In this document: positions 42,831 to 51,176 of the stretch, piece after piece
Layout of the letters: each line of letters starts with the position of its first letter
Numbering within the stretch: position 1 is the stretch's first letter
DNA from: Arthrobacter sp. QXT-31
GTDB lineage: Bacteria > Actinomycetota > Actinomycetes > Actinomycetales > Micrococcaceae
Reading direction: 5' to 3'
Assembly (NCBI RefSeq): GCF_001969265.1
Contig: NZ_CP019304.1
Span: 2,170,001 to 2,234,000 of the forward strand
DNA: 64,000 nt
Program-made: the position numbers and the translations under genes
The notes under the pieces: generated by a model
Seen by the model: the letters and a program-made list of their open reading frames with translations, nothing else
The model's database searches: none
Told to the model about the DNA's origin: nothing

Positions 42831-44373
42831 CGATGGCTCCTTCAAGGTCTTCGTCACTGGTGGCGGCGATGGGTGTGGTGCCGAAGCTGGCCCATGCGCT
42901 GGTGCCCTGGCTCAACCACCGGTCCTGGTCTGTGACGGTGTGGGTGGTGCTGGTTGTGTGGCCTGCCGCGCTGCCGGTGTTGACGATGGAGAGCAGGTCC
43001 TCGTGGGTGAAGCGCTGATGCACTGCTGCCGCGCCGAGGCCTTTGTCGACCTCGTCGGCGCCGAGGACCTTGGCCAGGGTGACGGCGCGTTCCATTTTGT
43101 GCCTGATCTTCTGGGTTCCGGCGGCGGCGGCTTCCTTGAGCCAAAGCGCGGCGCCGGCGCCGAGGGCCAGGAATTCTTCCTCGGCAGTGTTCGTCGGGCG
43201 GATCACCCGCTCCAGGGCGCCGGCGGGGGCGGGCGGGAAGTGGTCGTCGATAATCGCGGGGGTTCCGGGACGGGTGAGCTTGTGGCGTGCGACCTCGACC
43301 GGTCCGGTCGCATCTACGTGGACGATGATCACTTCGGTGTCGGTGCCGCGCACCCACACCATCTGCCCCATCAGGGTGTGCGGGACCGAATACCGGGACT
43401 GGGCGAAGGTGATCATGGGCGTGTTCGGCGGAACCTGACGGGTCTGGCCGAAACTCGCGGTCACCGGGGTCGCCGGGACCGGATGCAACCTGGGGCCTTC
43501 GATCACCTGCAGCATGTCCTTCGGGATCTCCAACGTGGCCCGGTGCACCCGCGAGTTCACCTCCTCCATGAATGCCTCACATGCAGCCTCCAGCTCGCCG
43601 AACGACCGGTATTCGGGCAGCAGGTTGGTGTCTTTGGGGACGAGATCGGCCTTGGCGATCTTGACCGCATTCTCCACCCCGCCCTTGGAGGCAGGGTCTG
43701 CCGGCAGGCAGGTCTGCAACGACGTCGAGTAATGCCTGGTGAACGCCACGATCTGGTGGTTGCGGACAGGGATCCCGGCGACGTGCTCGACCGTGACGGT
43801 CTTCTCGTTATCGGTCAAAATGTAGGTCGGAACCCCGCCGATCAGGCGGAAGGTCCGGTCGAGGGCGGCGAACACACTCGGCATGGTCTTATCCCGCAAC
43901 GCGATCACGACCCGGAACCGTGAGAAGGCCAGCCAGGCCACGAACAAAACCGTCTTCACACCACCAACGACGGGCCCGTCGCCGTAGTCATACTCGAGCC
44001 AGAGACCCGGCTCCGGCGTCCACGGCCGGTGCACCCGCACGCTCCGGGCCCGGTATTTCGCCTTCAACTCAGCAAGAGTGGTCCTGGTCGTCCGCTCACA
44101 CCCGGTGAACCCCAAAGCCCGGAGCTTCTCATGCACGACATCCCCGCGGATCTTTCCGCGGGACTGCTCAACCCAAGAGATCATCTGAGGCAGGAACGGG
44201 TCGGTCATCCGGCCGCGTTGCCGGGCCACCGGCGCCTGCGCGCCTTCCTGACGGGCTTTCACGTAAGAGCGCACCGTGTTGTGTGAGACGCCGCAGATTT
44301 TCGCGGCATCCCGGTATGACCGGGTCAGATCGTAAGCAGCTAATATTTCCATGAACTCTCCTGGAGACTTCAC
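42820..44373 (-). CDS. istA: IS21-family transposase IstA
   Basis: A 517-residue DDE transposase. It has an N-terminal helix-turn-helix (MEILAAYDLTRSYRDAAKIC, then VSHNTVRSYVKA) and an integrase core with Asp in WLEYDYGDGPVVGG, Asp in YILTDNEKTVTVEH and Glu in KGGVENAVKIAKADLV. The C-terminal beta domain includes YSVPHTLMGQMVWVRG. GTG 44373 is chosen because IstA proteins start a few residues before FMEILAAYDL and GGAGG lies upstream; the frame to 44571 passes through the element's end repeats. Confidence 0.93.
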   Translation of the reverse strand: MKSPGEFMEILAAYDLTRSYRDAAKICGVSHNTVRSYVKARQEGAQAPVARQRGRMTDPFLPQMISWVEQSRGKIRGDVVHEKLRALGFTGCERTTRTTLAELKAKYRARSVRVHRPWTPEPGLWLEYDYGDGPVVGGVKTVLFVAWLAFSRFRVVIALRDKTMPSVFAALDRTFRLIGGVPTYILTDNEKTVTVEHVAGIPVRNHQIVAFTRHYSTSLQTCLPADPASKGGVENAVKIAKADLVPKDTNLLPEYRSFGELEAACEAFMEEVNSRVHRATLEIPKDMLQVIEGPRLHPVPATPVTASFGQTRQVPPNTPMITFAQSRYSVPHTLMGQMVWVRGTDTEVIIVHVDATGPVEVARHKLTRPGTPAIIDDHFPPAPAGALERVIRPTNTAEEEFLALGAGAALWLKEAAAAGTQKIRHKMERAVTLAKVLGADEVDKGLGAAAVHQRFTHEDLLSIVNTGSAAGHTTSTTHTVTDQDRWLSQGTSAWASFGTTPIAATSDEDLEGAIDEH

Positions 44374-44533
44374 AACGAGCCCCCTCCTTCCCGCAACGGG
44401 TGAAATACACGATTGGCATCGCCATTTCACCGCGGAAGGAAGGGGCTCTCCCCGTAACGACACGAGGGATGGACAAGAGGAATCCCAGCACGCCCAGCCA
44501 CCCACGGGTGGCCCGCTACTGTCCAAAAATGCT

Positions 44534-44613
44534 TGCCGCCACTGGTCAAAACCACTGCCGCGAACGGTCAATCAAATTTGCCGTCTCCGGTCAGTTTAAA
44601 GTTGCCGCTTACA
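44534..44613. repeat. IS21 right end with three transposase-binding-type repeats
   Basis: Inverse copies of the 15-base repeat lie at 44579-44593, 44556-44570 and 44534-44548, mirroring the left end; the terminal TGT (minus strand) is at 44611-44613. Confidence 0.82.
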
Positions 44614-44716
44614 GAACAGTCTTCGTGAATTCGTCAATGGAGACCCCCAGGTCCCGCAGAACGTGCCGGCGTTGCGCCTTCAAGTCATGTCGCGTAAGGG
44701 CAATTGTGGGTGCCAT
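44609..44716 (-). pseudogene. N-terminal half of the small gene split by IS21
   Basis: ATG 44716 is preceded by AAGGAGGAGGACGC, an excellent ribosome site. It encodes MAPTIALTRHDLKAQRRHVL, continues to EFTKTV and then runs into a TAA inside the IS21 end. The native part is 44614-44716. Joined to 41791-41888 it gives a 66-residue, charged, helical protein. The strong ribosome site implies that the original gene was well expressed. A TACTAT hexamer about 30 bases upstream may be part of its promoter. Confidence 0.85.
44614..44619. repeat. IS21 target-site duplication, right copy (GAACAG)
   Basis: Identical to 41889-41894 and directly beside the right end of the element. Confidence 0.88.
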
Positions 44717-44811
44717 GCGTCCTCCTCCTTATGTCTTCTGATAGTAGACCGGAAGGCTGTGACATTTAAGCGAGACCCGCTCTAGGAACTGACTTTGGGT
44801 TGCAGCGCCCG

Positions 44812-45237
44812 ATGCCGGTTCGCATTTGACCAAGGGATTCAGATTGGTGGACCGCACAATTCCCAGCCGAGGTAAGGGAAGATGCAGCGCTGGAGGCGCT
44901 ACGCGCAAACGCTAAGGCCGTAGAACTGCTCACGGGCAGGCCCTGGTACCTCGTCAAAATCCTCCCGCACGGCCGGCCGCAACCTGGATTCAGGTCATAT
45001 GCTCAATCGCGTGGTCAGCGTCTTCATCATCCGCCCACCCAACCAGTGCCGGACTGGTCCAAGTTGGCTCGTGGCGATGCCGTCGCGGCCCTCCACAAGG
45101 ACGGCAGGATAGTCACCGGCCGCATTGAAATGATGGCCATCGATCGCAGTGTTTTCTGGGTCATTTAGGAGGGCGGCCTCGGAAGGACGATGGTCTACGG
45201 CGCCGACAAGCCTCTGGTGCACGTATGGAGACCATGA
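44812..45237 (+). pseudogene. Uncharacterised gene with two in-frame stops
   Basis: One frame from ATG 44812 to TGA 45235 is protein-like throughout but contains TGA at 44827 and TAG at 45166. Between them it reads WWTAQFPAEVREDAALEALR, GRPWYLVKILPHGRPQ and LARGDAVAALHKDGRIVTGR; after the TAG it continues GGLGRTMVYGADKPLVHVWR. The C-terminal part looks like a small beta-barrel (GD-V-hydrophobic-DGR-V-TGR pattern). Function unknown. The two nonsense codons indicate decay; recoding of both TGA and TAG is very unlikely. Confidence 0.65.
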
Positions 45238-45256
45238 GGAGAGGCAGGACCAAAGG

Positions 45257-46001
45257 ATGACCGACAATGCAGCGCCCACACCTCTCACCCTCGCCTCCGT
45301 AGGAAACCCAGTCATGAGCCAGACCAGCAACACCGACTTGCCAGCCCAATCTGTAAGCGGGCAGGACCTGCCCATCGGCACGCCCTCCAAAGTGAAGCCG
45401 GCCTTGATGCACCAACCAGGCCGCTGCTCTTCGCCAAATGGCCAAACACACTCATCGGCCACGGCGGCGAGATCCTCGTTCCCCAAGGCGTCCGAACCGC
45501 CTATGAAGCAGAACTAGCCGTCGTCATCGGCCGCCGTGCACGCAACGTCACTAGTGAGGACGCACTGGACTACGTGGCAGGCTACCTGTGCGCGAACGAC
45601 GTCTCCGCCCGCGACCTCCAATTCGACGACGGGCAGTCGGTCCGCGGCAAGAGCCTGGACACGTTCTGTCCCATCGGACCCACACTGGTACCCCGCGAGC
45701 AGGTGTCAGACCCCCAGAACCTAGGAATCAAGCTGTGGCTGAACGGGACGCTGATGCAATCCTCATCAACGGCCCAGACGATCTTCAGTGTTGCTGACAT
45801 CATCAGCTACGTCTCCCAAACCGCCACCCTGTAGCCCGGGACCTGATTCTTACCGGCACCCCGGCCGGCGTGGGCGTCTTCCGCAACCCGCCAGTCGGAC
45901 TCAAAGACGGCGACGAAGTCACCGTCGAAATCGAGGGGATCGGTAAGCTCACCAACCGCGTCCGAATCACGCCAGCCCTGGACCAGAACCTGTCAAACTA
46001 G
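45257..46001 (+). pseudogene. Fumarylacetoacetate-hydrolase-family gene, decayed
   Basis: The FAH core is clear: FAKWPNTLIGHGGEILVPQG, YEAELAVVIGRRARN, YLCANDVSARDLQFDDGQ, FCPIGPTLVPRE and [13 protein letters not shown] with [11 protein letters not shown]. The N-terminal 50 residues (ATG 45257) are in a different frame. A TAG interrupts near 45832 and a missing base near 45841 shifts the C-terminus, which ends at 45999. It was probably an aromatic or keto-acid catabolic enzyme (oxalocrotonate-type hydrolase or isomerase). Confidence 0.82.
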
Positions 46002-46008
46002 GGCACAC

Positions 46009-46110
46009 CCCAACCTGACGCCCAAGATTGAGAAGCGGCAGCTCGATGGGTTGGTTTTGGACCGGGTGTTTACGGACAGGGCGTCCGGCAGGAGGGCCCC
46101 TCCGGCCAAC
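46009..46110 (+). pseudogene. Serine-resolvase fragment
   Basis: A short plus-strand frame reads IEKRQLDGLVLDRVFTDRAS followed by G, close to the conserved QLDG-DxVFTDxASGK segment of Tn3-type resolvases/invertases, then loses similarity. Only about 25 residues remain. It marks a past transposon or integron-like event at the island's right edge. Confidence 0.5.
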
Positions 46111-46124
46111 CCAGAAGGGCGGGT

Positions 46125-46154
46125 GGTTCCTTTAGCATTCGGGCTGAAGGAACC
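46125..46154 (-). terminator. Hairpin after the GntR gene
   Basis: GGTTCCTT (46125-46132) pairs with AAGGAACC (46147-46154), 9 bases beyond the GntR stop codon on the minus strand. The stem extends to 11 bases with one mismatch, but no T-run follows. Confidence 0.4.
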
Positions 46155-46162
46155 TCCCCGGG

Positions 46163-46846
46163 TCATGTTGCTGATAGGCGCAGCAGGTCTTCCTTAGTTC
46201 CGGCCGCAAGCCTGTCTTTGGCGGATCTCATATGTTGCGTGAGGAAAGTCCGCCCGCCCTCGTAGTCGCCGTTCTCGATGAAATCCAGGATCGGTGCATG
46301 TCGTTCCTTGGCCATATTTAGTAGGGCGTTCTTTGGACCAGCGGAGACCATGGTGATGCGGATGAGTCCTGAGATGGCGTTCCATGAATGTAAGAGGGTT
46401 CTGTTGCCGGCCAATTCACATAGTCCGCGGTGAAAGTTCAGATCCGCTTCGATTCCCTGAGCGAGGGAGATTTCGGGTACGTCCAGCATCAGGAGGCGAA
46501 TCTTCAGCTCCTGCAGCACAGGTGCGCGGTCCTCCATCTTGGTGAGTCGGTGGAGAGCCAGCGACTCCATCATGAGGCGGACCTCGAACAATTCCGAGAT
46601 TTCCTCTGGTGTCACTGCCCGAACCGATAACCTCCCTCGATGGTCCTGAACGACAAGTCCCTCCTGCTGGAGGTGCCGAAGCGCCTCTCTCAGGGTTGCG
46701 CGGCTAATCCCGAGGGATTGGCTGAGTTCTACTTCACCCAGATGGGTTCCTGACGGGATCTCGCCTTGGCCGATGGCGTCCCTCAGCTGCCCTATGGCTG
46801 CCTCACGCAGCGTGGTGCGCGTTGTTGAACCTAAGCGGAATTCCAT
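46163..46846 (-). CDS. GntR-family regulator, FCD subfamily
   Basis: A 227-residue regulator. Winged helix-turn-helix: GTHLGEVELSQSLGISRATL, then EALRHLQQEGLVVQDHRGRL. The FCD domain has LEVRLM-type helices and ADLNFHRGLCELAGNRTLL. ATG 46846 (GAGGACG upstream) fits better than ATG 46888. It is the last gene of the transporter operon, a usual place for an operon-specific regulator. TGTCGACA-type elements at 50980-50990 and 61028-61038 resemble FCD-GntR operators and are candidates for its sites (or for the second GntR at 52214). Confidence 0.88.
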   Translation of the reverse strand: MEFRLGSTTRTTLREAAIGQLRDAIGQGEIPSGTHLGEVELSQSLGISRATLREALRHLQQEGLVVQDHRGRLSVRAVTPEEISELFEVRLMMESLALHRLTKMEDRAPVLQELKIRLLMLDVPEISLAQGIEADLNFHRGLCELAGNRTLLHSWNAISGLIRITMVSAGPKNALLNMAKERHAPILDFIENGDYEGGRTFLTQHMRSAKDRLAAGTKEDLLRLSAT

Positions 46847-46930
46847 ACGTATTACGTCCTCATCAGTGAATCTAGCGGCTTGATGCATGTCCGCGACCGT
46901 GACAGTCGCTCACACAAGCGCCCTGTCGGT

Positions 46931-47785
46931 TCAAGCTCCGGTGAATTCCGCGTTGCGCTTATCGAAGAAGGAAGCGACTCCCGCCGAAAGGTCAGCGCTA
47001 TCAAAAATTCGCTGCTGCAAGACTGTCGCCTTGGCCAGGCCCGCACCCAAAGGGGAATCGAGGGCTGATTCCACGAGTTCCTTCGCAAGCCGGTTGGAAA
47101 GGGGCCCGCGGCCGCCGATCGCGGCGGCCAGTTCGCGTGCCTCCTGAAGCGCAGATTCCGCTGCCAGGCGGTTGACAAGGCCCCACTCCAGGGCCTTGTC
47201 AACCGAGATGGTCTCTCCGGTGAACAGCATCTCCTTGGCCCTGCCGGGCCCTATGAGGCGGGTCAGACGAAGGGCGCCGTTTCCGGCCAAACCACCTATG
47301 CGTGATTCAGTTAGCCCGAGGGAAACACCGGCACGAACCACTCGCAGGTCACAGGCGAGGGCCAGTTCGAGCCCTCCCCCCAGGGCCGGACCGTCCACGG
47401 CGGCGATTGTCGGGAAGGGAAGAGCGGCCAGTCGCCGAAGTACCCAGTCCTCAAAGAGGATCTTGCGTTCCGCGGCGCTGTCCCCCAGACCGGCGAAGGT
47501 GCGCATGTCGCTTCCTGCACAGAACGCCCGGCCACTGCCCCCGTGCAGGACAAGGGCCCGTACCCCTGATTGCTTCTCGACATGGGTGAGGGCCTTGTCG
47601 AGGCTGTGCAGCAGCGTCTGGTCAACGAGATTCAGCGGTCCGTTATCCAGCCGCAGTTCAGCTGTGGCTTCGATGATCTGGACAGTCACCGTAGGTTGGA
47701 CGTCCGACCGGCCGGGCATGGTTTCGGCCCTCGGGCCAGGGTCCTTGTTCGAACCTGCTGTCTGCGACGCTGTGTAGCCGGTCAT
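46931..47785 (-). CDS. Enoyl-CoA hydratase/isomerase family protein
   Basis: A 284-residue crotonase-fold protein. Oxyanion-hole segments: SGRAFCAGSDMRTFAG (first backbone amide) and DGPALGGGLELALACDLRVV (second). RIGGLAGNGALRLTRLIGPG and GETISVDKALEWGLVNRL follow. Catalysis varies in this fold (hydration, isomerisation, retro-Claisen cleavage). ATG 47785 overlaps the TGA of the ABC ATPase gene (ATGA). A second possible start at 47719 would remove a disordered leader. It probably acts on a CoA thioester of the transported compound (inference). Confidence 0.88.
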   Translation of the reverse strand: MTGYTASQTAGSNKDPGPRAETMPGRSDVQPTVTVQIIEATAELRLDNGPLNLVDQTLLHSLDKALTHVEKQSGVRALVLHGGSGRAFCAGSDMRTFAGLGDSAAERKILFEDWVLRRLAALPFPTIAAVDGPALGGGLELALACDLRVVRAGVSLGLTESRIGGLAGNGALRLTRLIGPGRAKEMLFTGETISVDKALEWGLVNRLAAESALQEARELAAAIGGRGPLSNRLAKELVESALDSPLGAGLAKATVLQQRIFDSADLSAGVASFFDKRNAEFTGA

Positions 47786-48627
47786 GCGTGTTTCTGGGCG
47801 GCTTTGGGGACATCGATGCCGTGCAGCACTCCCATGCGTTCAAAGTGGCCGTAGATCCTGTCGACGTAGGTCGCGAACTCCGGCGCGTCGCCAAGGACGA
47901 TCGGGCGAGGCCGAGGTAGATCGACTTTGATCTCGTCCACTACTTCGCCCGGGCTGGGGCTCATGACATATATCCGATCGGAAAGTCCCACTGCCTCCTC
48001 GACGCTGTGTGTGATGAACAGAACTGTAGGACGGCGGCGGAGCCACAATGCTTCCAGATCCATTCGTACTTGGAGCCGGGTCAAGGCGTCCAACGCTCCG
48101 AAGGGCTCATCCATCAGAATCACAGACGGATCGTGCACGAGGGTCCGTACGAGGGAGACCCGTTGCCGCATACCCCCGGAGAGTTGGCGGGGATATTTGT
48201 TGATCGCGTGCGTAAGCCGCAGTTGATCGAACAGTTCACGTGCCCTTTCTTCGATTTTCTTCTTGGGCAGTCCCCGGATCTCGGCCTGAAGGGTGACGTT
48301 TTCGAGTGCCGTGCGGAAGTCGAGAAGCAGGTGGTCCTGGAAGGCAATTCCCACATCCGTAATGGGTTTGGAGACTTTTTTGTCGCCCACTCCGATTTCA
48401 CCGCTGCTGAGATTCAGAAGGCCGGCGACCATCAGCATGAGCGTGCTTTTGCCGCATCCTGAGGGTCCGACAATCGAGATGAACTCGCCCGGTTGAATGT
48501 CGATGTTGATTTCTTTGAGTGCTTGGAAGGGGCGCGGGCTGTCTTCCCCGAATGTCTTTGTTACATTTCGGATGGCGATCGGTACACCGGATGTGACCCG
48601 TTCCGATCCTTCTACGGTTGCAGTCAT
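47782..48627 (-). CDS. ABC transporter ATP-binding protein (SsuB/TauB/NrtD type)
   Basis: A 281-residue ATPase with Walker A GPSGCGKSTLMLMVAG, signature LSGGMRQRVSLVRTLV, Walker B VILMDEPFGALD and switch His in VLFITHSVEEAVGL. This is the nitrate/sulfonate/taurine/aromatic-acid importer class. GAGGAAG precedes ATG 48627; the frame to 48696 overlaps the binding-protein gene and is not used. It is encoded between the binding protein and the enoyl-CoA hydratase. Confidence 0.92.
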   Translation of the reverse strand: MTATVEGSERVTSGVPIAIRNVTKTFGEDSPRPFQALKEINIDIQPGEFISIVGPSGCGKSTLMLMVAGLLNLSSGEIGVGDKKVSKPITDVGIAFQDHLLLDFRTALENVTLQAEIRGLPKKKIEERARELFDQLRLTHAINKYPRQLSGGMRQRVSLVRTLVHDPSVILMDEPFGALDALTRLQVRMDLEALWLRRRPTVLFITHSVEEAVGLSDRIYVMSPSPGEVVDEIKVDLPRPRPIVLGDAPEFATYVDRIYGHFERMGVLHGIDVPKAAQKHA

Positions 48628-48683
48628 GGTGATTCTTCCTCGGGTTCTGGTTAGGGGGTTACCTGGAGACGAGTGCCAGGGGT

Positions 48684-49718
48684 CTATGCCTTGCACGGAC
48701 GCAGCTCGGCGACAGGCGGCAGGTAGTCGTCGGTGTAGTACGACTTCACGTCCTTGCCGGAAGGCAGCAGACCGACCTTGGAGAGCAGGCTTTGGGTGTT
48801 TTCCCAGTGCCCGGCCTCGGCTTTACCCACATACTTTGCTCCGCCGCTGCAGAACAGGGGCGTGATGGCCGCAAGTTCTTCGGCGGCTAGCTTTTCGTTC
48901 ACGTTTGGGAAGATCGTCTTTAGGGACTTGATCGCGTTGTCTCCCTTGTCCAATGCCGAGCTCCAGCCTTTGAGGCTGGCGGCCACGAACTTCTTGACCA
49001 CGTCGGGGTTTTCCTTGATGTAGCGCTCATTGGCGAAGATCGAGGTGCTGACGGTGGGTACGCCGTTATCTGCAAAGGTGAAGTTGTCGAGCTCGGCGCC
49101 CTGGGACTCCAATTGGATTTGATAAGAATCGATCGATCCCAGGATCGCGTCGACTTGGCCCTGCAAGAGGGCCGGCACCAGCGATGTCGCAGGCATGTTG
49201 ACAAGGGTCACGTCTGATTCCTTCAGTCCATTAGCTTCCAGCAGCAGTGGCAGCATGGTCGTTTGGGACGATCCCGACGGCACGGCGACCTTATGACCGG
49301 CGAGATCTTTTACGGACTTGATGCCCGTCTTCTTCAGGGCTGAGACTTCGTTGGGATTCGACTGGTAGATGGTGGCCAGGACCTTCATCGGCGCACCCTT
49401 GGCGATGAGTTGGCTTACCGCGACGGCGTCCGCGTAGCCGATCTGGGACTGATTGCTGGATACTAGTTGTGCTGTATTGCCGGACCCGTTTCCTTCCACA
49501 AGCTTGACGTCGAGTCCGGCGTCTTTGTAGAGCCCGTCCGAGACGGCGGCCGCGAAGCCGGCATTGGCTCCCCCGGCAGTCCAGTTGAGTTGAAAAGTAA
49601 CGGGCGTTGTCCCGTCCTGGCCGGCACTGCTTGCCGTTCCCTGTGCTGAGCAGCCGGTAAGTGTAACAGCGGCGGTGATGGCGCCGGCGACCATGAATCG
49701 GGCGAGGGAGTTGCGCAT
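48684..49718 (-). CDS. ABC transporter substrate-binding lipoprotein (NMT1/SsuA-like)
   Basis: A 344-residue extracytoplasmic lipoprotein. The signal peptide (MRNSLARFMVAGAITAAVTL) ends in the lipobox LTGC. The mature part has the NMT1/THI5-like opening VTFQLNWTAGGANAGFAAAV and GLYKDAGLDVKLVEGNGSGN, then IGYADAVAVSQLIAKG. Members bind sulfonates, pyrimidine precursors or aromatic acids; the ligand is not predictable. It is encoded directly after the permease gene. Confidence 0.91.
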   Translation of the reverse strand: MRNSLARFMVAGAITAAVTLTGCSAQGTASSAGQDGTTPVTFQLNWTAGGANAGFAAAVSDGLYKDAGLDVKLVEGNGSGNTAQLVSSNQSQIGYADAVAVSQLIAKGAPMKVLATIYQSNPNEVSALKKTGIKSVKDLAGHKVAVPSGSSQTTMLPLLLEANGLKESDVTLVNMPATSLVPALLQGQVDAILGSIDSYQIQLESQGAELDNFTFADNGVPTVSTSIFANERYIKENPDVVKKFVAASLKGWSSALDKGDNAIKSLKTIFPNVNEKLAAEELAAITPLFCSGGAKYVGKAEAGHWENTQSLLSKVGLLPSGKDVKSYYTDDYLPPVAELRPCKA

Positions 49719-49751
49719 ATTTGTTCCTTTCAGAGCGTTTTTCGTGTCGAG

Positions 49752-50627
49752 TCAGTTGTTCTTTGTGCGCTGCCAGGGCGTCATTACCCATTCAGCGAAC
49801 TCGACGAGGTAATTGATGACGATGCCGATGACGGTGAGCACTACGAGAACCGCGAAAATGAGTTCGGTGTCCAGCGTGCTGGTGCCGCGGAGCAGAACGT
49901 ATCCAAGGCCTTTGTTGGCTCCGACGAACTCGGCGACGATTGCGGCGGTGGCTGCGATGGTGGCCGATGTCTTGATACCGGAGAAGATGACCGGCAGGGC
50001 CGCGGGGAACCGGAGAAAGCGGAACGTCTGCCACCGTGAGGCGCCCATGGAGCGTGTGAGGTACAGGAGGCGCTCGTCCAGGATCTGGAACCCGCTGATG
50101 CTTGCCAGGAGCAGTGGGAAGAACGTCATCAGCAGTGTGAGCAGGACCTTGGATTCCATGCCGAAGCCGAGCCACACAAGAAAGAGCGGTGCCACCGCAA
50201 TTTTCGGTACCAGCTGAAGAAGCATGACCGGGGGGTAGACGATCTGTTTTGCCAGGGGCGAGAGTGCGATGGCCAGGCCCAGAGGAATGGCGGTAACCAG
50301 TGTCAGCCCGAAGCCCCAAATGATCTCCAGGAGCGTGATCTGGGCGTTGTCCCACAGTTGCGGCGCCTCGGTGATGAGGCGACGGAACACCTCAACAGGG
50401 CCGGGCAGCAGGTACGCGGGGATCTGGAAAAGGGGGATGATCGCCGCCCATACGGCGACAATGGCAACAAAGGTTAGGGGCGGCAAAGCGTTCCAAAGAA
50501 GTTTTTTGAGATGCCGGCGGGCCTGGGTGGGGGCCTTGGGTTGGTTGGAAGGTGCCGGGGTGGGGAGGATTCCGTTGTTCTTTCTGTGCTGAAGAACAGT
50601 GGCTGTATCCGATGGGGTTGACGTCAT
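49752..50627 (-). CDS. ABC transporter permease (SsuC type)
   Basis: A 291-residue permease with about six helices, with an N-terminal cytoplasmic tail of about 35 residues rich in Pro, Gln and Lys. PLTFVAIVAVWAAIIPLFQI is the first helix; IYPPVMLLQLVPKIAVAPLF and the coupling loop LYLTRSMGASRWQTFRFLRF are family-typical. It is the first gene of the operon 50627-46163. The operator-like motifs at 50980-51023 lie about 350 bases upstream. Confidence 0.92.
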   Translation of the reverse strand: MTSTPSDTATVLQHRKNNGILPTPAPSNQPKAPTQARRHLKKLLWNALPPLTFVAIVAVWAAIIPLFQIPAYLLPGPVEVFRRLITEAPQLWDNAQITLLEIIWGFGLTLVTAIPLGLAIALSPLAKQIVYPPVMLLQLVPKIAVAPLFLVWLGFGMESKVLLTLLMTFFPLLLASISGFQILDERLLYLTRSMGASRWQTFRFLRFPAALPVIFSGIKTSATIAATAAIVAEFVGANKGLGYVLLRGTSTLDTELIFAVLVVLTVIGIVINYLVEFAEWVMTPWQRTKNN

Positions 50628-50979
50628 TGGCGTTGGTTCCCTTGTTTAGCGGGCGTTGTGTTGGGAGCAGTGGCCCCGCCTTGGCTGAGCTTCAGGATCT
50701 GCGGGGGCTTTGCGGGCGGGCCTGCGCACGTCCGCACTGTCCTGCGTCGCCGGTGTGGCGCGCGGAGTCTTCCACTCAACAGACTGGCAGGACGGCTGAC
50801 GCGTCCCTTAGTTAGGCAGTGGTGTGTCTTGCGGGCTTGGAATCCGGGGTTCGGGGCAGCCGGTACAGAGGCAGGTTCCTCAGGGATTTGGGCATTCTTC
50901 GTCCTTGAAGCTTGGTGAACCTGTGCGCTGACGGGCTGCCGTCTCGGTTCATTTTGTCTTGCTGTCGCCATGTCGGTAG
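50628..50979. other. Leader region of the SsuC-type operon
   Basis: About 350 bases between the permease start and the operator-like motifs. A 115-codon minus-strand frame (50971-50624) runs through it but has Pro/Arg-rich, non-conserved composition and overlaps the permease start, so it is not called. The region may be a long untranslated leader. Confidence 0.4.
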
Positions 50980-51023
50980 GTCGACAAGTCGAGTGTAATC
51001 CAGATCTCTGTATCGATAAAGAG
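50980..51023. promoter_or_regulatory. Two operator-like motifs upstream of the transporter operon
   Basis: GTCGACAAGTC (50980-50990) and the near-palindrome CTCTGTATCGATAAAGAG (51006-51023) lie in the divergent region between the transporter operon and the LacI gene. Both motifs recur at 60998-61038 before the enzyme operon. The first resembles FCD-GntR sites; the second, with a central CG, resembles LacI-type operators. Confidence 0.65.
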
Positions 51024-51128
51024 CCCGAGCGATTTTTTATTCAACGTTTTTCCGCTCTGTCCTTTTACGCGCACGCTGGGTGTGCTCCGGGATTGAGAGG
51101 GGGGTAGTGCGCCTGTCCGGGGGACTGG

Positions 51129-51145
51129 CTTGGGAGCGCTCTAAG
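51129..51145. promoter_or_regulatory. LacI-type operator before the LacI gene
   Basis: CTTGGGAGCGCTCTAAG is an imperfect palindrome around GAGCGCTC, the classic core of LacI-family operators. It lies 31 bases before GTG 51177 and is likely autoregulatory. Confidence 0.6.
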
Positions 51146-51176
51146 ATGGAACTTGATTAGCAGGACGGAGTTAACG

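Larger units (their letters stand above)
41895..44613 (-). mobile_element. IS21-family insertion sequence, complete
   Basis: A 2719-base element with istA and istB overlapping on the minus strand. The ends are inverted: TGTCAACGGCAGCC on the left and TGTAAGCGGCAACT inward from the right, both continuing into TGACCGG. Each end carries three copies of a TGACCGGTGGCGGCA-type repeat spaced about 22 bases. Identical 6-base flanks (GAACAG) mark the insertion. Both genes look intact, so it may be active. Confidence 0.93.

Noticed and set aside
50624..50971. 115-codon minus-strand frame upstream of the permease
   Set aside because: Pro/Arg-rich, no recognisable family, overlaps the permease start by 4 bases without a ribosome site.
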